Shown here: piece by piece, positions 26,301-35,300 of the stretch
Numbering within the stretch: position 1 is the stretch's first letter
Layout: each line of letters begins with the position of its first letter
The notes under the pieces: model-generated
Databases searched by the model: none
What the model was told of the DNA's origin: nothing
Seen by the model: the letters and a program-made list of their open reading frames with translations, nothing else
Assembly (NCBI GenBank): GCA_002633005.1
Contig: NMRA01000038.1
Coordinates: 537,501-574,676, forward strand
Source of the DNA: Phoronis australis
Taxonomy: Eukaryota; Phoronida; Phoronidae
Direction of reading: 5' to 3'
DNA: 37,176 nucleotides
Position numbers and translations under genes: made by a program

Positions 26301-29300
26301 GTGCACAAGATGTGGCAAGTGCTCAGCAGACAAAGTCAAGGACATGGCCAGTAAGTCAAGGCTACAACTCAGGGGATAGGATGTACACACAATCAGTGTG
26401 TCTCCAGCTATTGAGGACTTTACTATGGGAAGTCATCAGTGACAGAAACCAGACATGAATAGCTCATGTAAACCAGGCCAAAGTAGGCCTATTTGAGGAG
26501 TGGTTCCAATTCACTATGAAGAAGACCACAAAATTATTAGCATTGAACTTGGGAAGGGAGAACACTGCCTATTCTCTACTCATGCTATGCTGCAGAAGAA
26601 TAACAAAAAGAAATTGAGTAATTTCAAAATTATCAGAAAAAAAAACGATATGCTCACGAAATACTAGACAGGATTGTTGGATCCGGAGTTTTGCACCATG
26701 TTCGAAATCCTGAGCCATGTTTGAAAACCCTCGAGTTCTGTCTGCTTTATAAGACAAGTGACTGAATTAGTTTCCCGTATGGTACATATTTCTATGCTTT
26801 TGTTGAAATAATAATAGTGACATGCTCAGCAAGTGAAAATATTGTGTAACTATACGAGCGTTCTGTGAATAGCAGAAAGGAAGATTTGGAGGCAAAAGCT
26901 CAACGCCCAAACTTGAATTGTGCTTGAATTTGCTAAGGAGAAACCCCAGGATCATTTCATAAATGAGATGTTTATGCACTTGGATGAGTGAGTCATCTTC
27001 AACAAGAAGGTTTACTTCCATTGTTAAGTTGGCCTCAAGAGAACACTGAACATCACATTAGACACTTCAACAAGAATAGTAACAGTTCTCTTTATAATCA
27101 GGTCCTGACCCTTAGGGTTCAGCAGACAGTGGCAATCCCAACTTTGCCGTCTATTAATCATTCTTACACTGTCCTACTTGTATTTAGGTGATAATTATGA
27201 CTAACATTCAACACTGACCCCATCTGAACTCCCTTGACCTCAAATCACCTCACTGGCCCCGTCCTGAATGTACAAATTGACCCTGTTTCCCTCGCAAACC
27301 TTTTATTACTAAAAAAAACAATGAAAAGGCAAAAATAAAACTGAATGGGGTTTTACAGCGATAATATAATACCCGTCTAGTCAGATATAGGACAAAGTGT
27401 GGCAAAGGCAAAAAAATAACATAATTTTCTTACTATTAAATCAAGAATCTCGAGTAGATCTAGCTAGTTTTGAATCAGACATTTGTGAATTGTTGTCAGT
27501 TTTATCCCTTAATATTCTGTAAACTCAGTCACACCATTAAACTATTTAGTAATTACTTTTAATCCTGTAATAGAATACTCAATTACATAGTTCACCTGCT
27601 GCATTACAATTCATCTGTAAATATTTTCAGGTGTGAAATAAATATCAAGCAAAATACATTGGATGAAGGCTAAATCAATATGAAACATAACAGAAAGATT
27701 TTTTGAACTTCCAGTGACCCGATGTAAAAACAACTGTTATTTTGTATCAGCAAAGATCAATTACTATTGAGACCAACTCATAGACGCAAACATTCCAAAA
27801 TTAAGAAGCGAGAGATCTGGACCCAGGATGCCGCAATAGGGGGGAAATGTCTGCAATAACTCCCTGAAACCGCATGCCAGTCCCATTTTTAGTCAAGCAC
27901 AAGAACTGGAACAGTACAACAAGGAAATAAGGATATACAGAATAAAAGGCATATGCCATAAACAGCGGAACATTCTGATTCTGCTATGGGACGCCGATGA
28001 AGTTTGAAAAAGTGGAACAATATTGGCTACTCTGTATTGGTAGTTGTTGTTACTGTGGTTGATGTTAATAACTTGTGTGGTATGGTAAAACCTCACTGTT
28101 GGAAACAACATGGAGAACAAGTGAAATATAGTCTTTATTCATTAATGTAGGGCAATAGTCAGATATGTGCCCACATTTAAAGAACCAGTTTGACTTCCGT
28201 TAGTCAGTGGAGAAAACTGGTTCTCAGAAGGCGGGCACGCTATATAGGACAATTGTCACCTCAGCAGCCACAGCTACAGGTGGCACATCAAATGCAGTTA
28301 TACACAACCACAGTCACAAATCAATTTACATCTTACTTCACTCAATGTTTAACAGGGAAATAGTGAACCCCACACATTGTTATGCAACAACACCGCGTCA
28401 AAAAATCCAAATGAAATTGAAACAAAGCTGAAGAAAATGTATACATAGCAAGCCCAACATTCAGATGGAGCTACTCACGAAAAAATTTACGTAATGGGGA
28501 ACACTTGAAAAGTAGACTCAGCCAAATGAAAAATAGCTCGAGGGCAGTTACATAAATCTGCCAACCAAAGTATATTTCATTAAAAAAGCTAGGTCAGCTG
28601 TCTACCCCCTGTTGATAATGGCATCCTGAAAGGCTAACACAATTTTTCCGTGAACTTAAACATCTGTAACACATGTCAAGCAAATGTGAAGTAATCCTGT
28701 GGCGAGTGTTTAGGGTTCCCTGTCAAGGAATTAGGGTGAAAGGGCCAGTGGGTCAGACAAGCGAATTAAGCGAAAACCTGTGTCTAATCAACTGCACAAG
28801 TCGGTGAGACCAAATTAGGTCACCAAATTGGGACGCAATTATAGCAGAAGAAATGGGTCGGGCGTGCTCTGCTTTAAGGTTTAACACACTAACACACGTC
28901 ATTGTTGAGAATGAAAACAAAGTGAGTTGTGTATGAATTCAGGTCAGTTAGCGGGGAGTTGCGTGGCAATTGACCAGACTTTGTTTTGCGCTAGCGAAGG
29001 TCTGACGTAAGGAACAACAAGAGCCCATCAATATAGGTCAGAGCTTGAGTAACAGTGAGCTGTTTGTATGACATTTATTTCATAAGGAATCTGACAGAAT
29101 AAATATGCTTGTATATGCATTGAGCACTGCCTCAGGGCTGACTGCATACCATAATAGCTGAAGAGAGCCATCACCACACCTGACTGATCATATTATACAA
29201 AAATCTATAAGGAAACCATATATTCCACAGGGGGTATCAAGATGTCTCCATCACAGTTGCAACATTCAAAGAACATCAAATTATGAAAATTGCACCATGT

Positions 29301-32300
29301 GTCAAGATGAAAAAAAACAGAATGAATTGAACAAACATCAAAAACTCTGAAATTAAATCTCAGGGAATTAATATCATAATTAATAGCGAACACAGTTTGA
29401 TAGATCCCCATTCCCAAATCCCACAATGAACCTGACCATGGTGAAACATAGGTCAAAGGAGTAGTTCATCATGTTCAGAGGGGGGAGAGCACATCCAAAA
29501 ATTAATTGTCGGAAAAATGAAAAGATTTGGTGAAAATACATTTCACAGCTTCAAATACTTAAGACTTTAAGCAATTTCTTTAATAACACTGAGTAACATA
29601 ACTAAAAAGAATTATTAGATTCTTGAATTCAGCACACCCCTGTCATTCAGCAATAGTTGAGCCCATGACAAGAAAGCCTAGACAAAAGGCCAGATTTATT
29701 ACCTCAGGTCTGATAACCCACTTTCCTGAAACAATTTTTGTGTGATTAATAATTCATGGTACGTACTATCAAACTATGAAATAAGGATAAGAGCTGACAG
29801 TGAATTGAGACACGTTAATAGTACTCATGCCACTCTAAACTACAATGTATCCAGAGACTTGAGGCCCTTTTCACACTGCTTACTACCATGGTAAATCCAG
29901 ATGTTAACAACCAAAGTAACCAGTTGGCTTTCCCACTGAAGTACATAATACAGTGCATCGCAGTAGTGCGCAGAATTTGTTTAATTTTCAACGCTCTAGC
30001 AATCTCTTGCTAAAAATCAGATCAATCTTACTGCTGACCTGAGTGGGGTAAAAATAAATTAGTACGATTCTTAATCCCATGTTTTCAAGCCAAGTAATGT
30101 TACTATTGCACTAAAGCACTTTTCGCACCAGAATTTGCTGAACTTGTGGCTTTCAGGATTGTTACTACCAGTAGTTAATTGCTTAGTACTGTGGGAAATG
30201 TGTTATGAGTGCTCCCCTATTCAAAACTGACAAAACTGTGGGTTTAAGATCATTCAGATAAGCACTCCACAGTGTGGTTAGGTACACAAGCCCAGACAGA
30301 CTATCATAAAAGCTCAGGAATCCTAAAGAGGGAAGACTGGGAATACTCAACAAAGGAACAGCAGTTCGAGAGCTTCTTTTAGTCGTTTTTGTTGTTCACC
30401 AATTGCTGTCAGTTAAAGACTAAACTCTAAAAAGTCTCAATTTTTAATGAGGGATTCAGTTTTTGTCGGCCTCAATGTCAAAAATTATCTGCACTGCATC
30501 ACCTGAATGTACAGTGGTTCACACTGAAAACTTTCACCCGGACCTCACCAGGAGTATGAGAGGTTTATTGAAATTGCATCCAACTGAAACTATTTTATGT
30601 GAAGAACTCTCATCAAATTCGCAAAAAAGTAACAGCCAAATTGCAATTTTCCATTTTTGAGTTGAAGAGCTTTTACTGCAGCCCTGAAAACTATGCTACT
30701 GTTACATTCTTAGGGAAACATAACATTTCTGATTGTATTAAGTAAAAAATCACCTTTGGCAAATTTGGCGACCACAAAAATAAGAAAAATTCAACAAGTA
30801 AATGAATGTCTAACAGTAGCAAGCAAAAACCGTGAGCGGTTGATGAAATGGTTGTTAATGGGACCTAGAGACACCTGGTGGTGAAGAACTACATTTTATG
30901 AAACTTGACTGATATCTGGGGTTTGTTACAAGAACTGATTTGAAATTAATCAAAGTACATCAGAGATAAACGTAAGTAACAGACATTATCAACTGATTAC
31001 ACACAGATACCAAGGAGTTATTATCAGAAATCAACCAAACCAACAACGGAAGAAGATTCACTACCTGTCACAATTACTTTTTGGAGACTTATTCAACTAG
31101 ATTATAATAAGATCTATATCAAGTTGAAACGATTTACTAAAACTACATTAAAACTCGGCTATGACTTTCATTAGTTTTTGCAAAAGGTTTCAACAGATTT
31201 CATACACACTGACACACAAACAAAAAACATAACAAAAATCAATCGAGTTGAGATTACACTGGAAAATGCAGAGGTGGGTGACATCTATTGGTCATTAACA
31301 CAACCATGGCTGAATTAACTGTCTGGATGACGGCATGCCTGACCTCTAGGGGGAATTACTGTAACATGTTCAGGAACAGAATGTCTTATGTGTAATATAT
31401 TTGGGAGTTTTTTGGTTGGAATTAAGTAACAATCTTGAGTCTGAGATTCCCTCCTGGATTGCTTTCTCTCTCTTTATAGGTTGTGTCATAAAAAGTCACT
31501 GTTTTGATCTACCGTATTCGCCGTAATAACCGCCCAGGGCGCTTAGAAAAGTTCGTTTCAGGAGGGGTGGTTATTATAACCCAAGGCCGTTGAAACATGG
31601 TCTTCGAAACGAGTGAAATCGGAAGCTAAGATTCATCATATTTATGCTCTGTGACGATTCTGTAATCTATGAAAGACTTTCTACAAAACCATGGTGCATT
31701 GCTATCAAACTTTGCTGCTAAATTACGATCATTTTACAGAAAATTGTGCTGAAATCCAAGGGCGAAAACTCCCCGACTGCCTGCCTCACAATCGTCAATA
31801 TGGCTTGAATAAAAAAACAGTTTCGACTCAAGCAAATTACCTGAAATCCTCCTTAAGTTTTCCAAGTAGCGCCCCTAAGATTTTTAAGTTCCCGTGGAGT
31901 CGGGATCATGGCAGGTTTAAGTTCAAATCTGTGCTACATCGTGCCATCTACATGTATGATCGGCAACGTGAGAAAAATGGACGAACACACATGTTGTTGT
32001 CACGTGACGTTTGTTTTGAAGTTGTCTGCGTTTGTGAGTAAGCGAGTGCGTGCGTGTCACCAGAGTTCATTTACCAGAGCAGAGACCGTCTTTTGGCCAG
32101 ACCCATTCATCTAACGAGCTAGATGTGCATTGTATCTAAAAAAATTTGCACAAGCAGTAGGTCTAAACCAGAGCGTGTTTCATTCAGCACTCGGCTTGCT
32201 GCTCTCATATGCTAAACTTAAAACGTTCGACATTTGTCTCGGTAAGGCCATATTAGTCGCCATGTGACTAGGAAACCAATTTTTCGGTGTAAGGGTGTGT

Positions 32301-35300
32301 AAGCATTCACTGTCAGTGGTCATTGTATCGGATATTTGGCTTAAAAACACCAATTATGGTTAACTTAATCAAACAAGTCATCTTAAAAATAACGCAAACA
32401 TTTTTTATAGTATGAAAAACTGTCGGAAATTAGTGCCAATATTCATTTCTTGCCGATGCTATGCTACCCGTTTCATGAATGGATAGTTCCCAACTAATGC
32501 CTTTGACGACAGGTTCGCATATGTAGCGCGCTTCCTGGCCACGTGCTTTTAACACTGGCCAAGCTTTTTATTAGTCTTCGATTCGCGGTTTTCACGTGTA
32601 GGCCTACAAACAGGGCTTGGAATGACCAATGACAAAAACGCGGAAAGTTTTACGGCCCAAAACATGCGCGCTACCCAGCCTTGAAANACGCTACCCAGCC
32701 TTGAAAAAAAAAAAACGTTACCACCATCAGTAGCATGCGTCTGCGTCTTTTTATCTCGTCCATCCACTCCTCCACTCCCACCCCCACACATATTACATCT
32801 CAAATTACAAATTCCCCGAAAACTGCCAGAAAATGCACATTTTTAAAGAAGTCTGCAGTTAAAACACATGTCAATTTCCTGCATGGATGCCACAAAAATT
32901 TGTTTAGGATGAAATTCATTTCCTCTTATCAAATGCAAGCATCTCTAAGTGTTCAAGAATTCACAAAGCAGGACCCAGTCACACCACGTTGGATCCAACT
33001 ACAGTTGAACAAATCAATGAACACTCAGATTAAAAAAAAACCTGGACCGTGTCGCATTCGACGCATGTTTTAACCAATGTCAGTCCCTTCCACCCCTACC
33101 CAGATTGTTTTTTCAAAACCCGAAGACAGGCTTGGACATTCAGAGAACAAGTTTGGTATGACCGGTTTTGAAGACAGTGAATTACAAGCCACATTAGTGG
33201 CACCCCACAGTGATTGTCACGACTTACTTTCTTCTTCTTTCCCAACCATTTCTCGCAGGACAGTGCGTTTTTCTTGCCGGTTTTCCCTTCGAACCACTTG
33301 AGGTCGGCGTACTGTTCATTGAACTGGTCCAAGTCATACTGGAAACAGCAAAGGTGACACCTTCACAAACAATTTCTCATCGCGCACTGCATTACGGAGG
33401 TTGCAGGTCTAATAGCAACGGTACAAGCCATGTCCCTCTACATCGAGCCAGAAACAATCTACAACTGGCGACTAATTTGTTCAGGTTACGCGAGTTCATG
33501 CAGTTTGCTCTTTGAAATTGCTGCAGTCACCATAACATGAAAATCTACAATTACTAGCTCCACAAGTTACATTCAATTTTTCAAATTTTGTGCTAATAAG
33601 AACTACAAACCCATTAACCTACCTGAGAAAGGACGGTGAGGTACTTCTCAAACCTGGGCAAGTTTAACCGACCGTGTTCATTAAGATAACCTGAAATTGG
33701 AAACAGTTTTAAAACATGAATACAGAACATGAAGACAATAAAGTACAGCTAATTCCTTTTCACTCTTGTCTTCTATGATGGTTGCTTTGCCATACTAGGA
33801 AACCAAAATCATGTTACCATGGACACGTATTTTCCATTCTCCTGAAGGCAAGTTAAAGAGTTTTCTTAAATATCGTTTATACGTCACCAAGTAACCTGTG
33901 ATGTCATCAGATGTTTACGAGCCAACAACCATCCCACAATGGAATTGAAAAACATCAGCGACACCGTAAATGAAAGCCCACAAATTTTTATTAAACAAAG
34001 TATCAGAAACTGAGGAAACGTTATCATCAGCTGAGAATTCAGTGTGTATTGACTACTGTGACTGCATATTTCAGGGCTTGGAATGACCTATGAAAAAATA
34101 ATTGCAGGCGGTCTGATACACGTTGTACCAGACGTGCGCAGGCCTCACATGTGGGCCCATTGCACTGATCACCTGGAAATGTTTTTATGCTTTATTAATA
34201 TATGGTTAAAAAAAATGACCTATGACAAAAAACGTGGAAACTTTTACGGCCCAAATCATGCGCTACCCAGCCTTGAATGAAATGGTCGATGTGAACCTTT
34301 CCCCGACAAAAATCGGGATGACTAAAAAAAAAACCTTACCACCATCAGTAGAACGCGTCTGCGTCCTTTTAGCTCGTCCGTCCACTCCCCACCCACACGT
34401 TTTTGGCTGCAGAGCCGTAGTATTTGTCGCCGCGGTTTACAATAACACGAGACGCCATTGAAAATCCCACCACGCTATCCCAGATGCCCCAGCAATGTTG
34501 ACAATTTACGTTCCTCCAAAACATAAAGAGCAACTTCCGCTTTTCGAGGTGAACGTCGTCTGCAACGCCACGGTAAGAAAGGAATTAGCCGCGGAAATTT
34601 TATATCAAATCCGATTTTTTTACGCGCAAGTATAATAAAATGCGCGGACAGAACATTTGAAAAAAGCGGAAATCCGCATTTCCGCGGAAAATTCCAAGCC
34701 CTGATATTTGGTCCGTTCCATTTGCTACCATCAGAAATGGCTACGGTAACCCTGATCGATGGATATGACATCATCAATCAGTGGTATGACATCATCAATC
34801 AGTGGGTATAACATCATCAATCAGAGGGTAAGACATCGTAAACAGAGTATTTAGTACATCCAATAGTACCCTGGTGGGTGACATCACGCAACACGCTTAA
34901 GGCTAGTACACAAAATATGATTTTTTATCGCCAACACTGTCGCCAACAAAAATTCGTACCAAGTGCGTTGGGTTCACAACAACAAATTATATTGTGCTTG
35001 TTGGTTAAATGCCACAACAATTTGTTGTCGAGGAAGAACCACAAGGCCTACCTACAAAAATCTTGTCATGTGATTTGGCTTTTACTGGGTAGATATTAGC
35101 AGACATAAAAATAATCTTTCACATCAATGGTACTTTGCATGACAATGTGACAAACTTCAGAACAATAGCAGATATCTCATCACGTGTCTGCCCACGTGTG
35201 ATGCCTTACCATCGAGTGTGGGCAGCACCTTGATGTAGGTCTTCCACAACATGGGCAGGGCATCATGATTGATGTGCAGGTTGGGTAGGTGAGGAATGAA

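Larger units (their letters stand above)
13340..33227. other. 19.9-kb XRN1 intron between exons 3 and 4
   Basis: Its ends are exon 3's GTAAGT donor and exon 4's TTTCAG acceptor, and both flanking exons are phase 0, so an extra in-frame exon could be hidden inside. No convincing XRN1 exon was found in it. Contents are repeats R1 and R2, one SINE, CTCF-like motifs, satellites, part of an hAT-like element and one 48-codon unexplained frame, all listed separately. The stretches 13340-14230, 15600-17000, 18111-19115, 19336-20449, 20700-22149, 23906-26173 and 26363-31500 show nothing I can name. Confidence 0.85.

Noticed and set aside
31511-31535. CCGTATTCGCCGTAATAACC motif resembling a transposon end
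   Set aside because: No inverted partner or flanking duplication was found in the window, so no element can be delimited.
31691-32114. 116-codon plus-strand frame and overlapping 68-codon frame
   Set aside because: No recognisable domain, splice context or conservation clue; the overlap in two frames suggests chance openness.
34475-34777. 100-codon minus-strand frame
   Set aside because: It runs across the right end of the hAT-like element and its palindromic terminus and shows no transposase motif.
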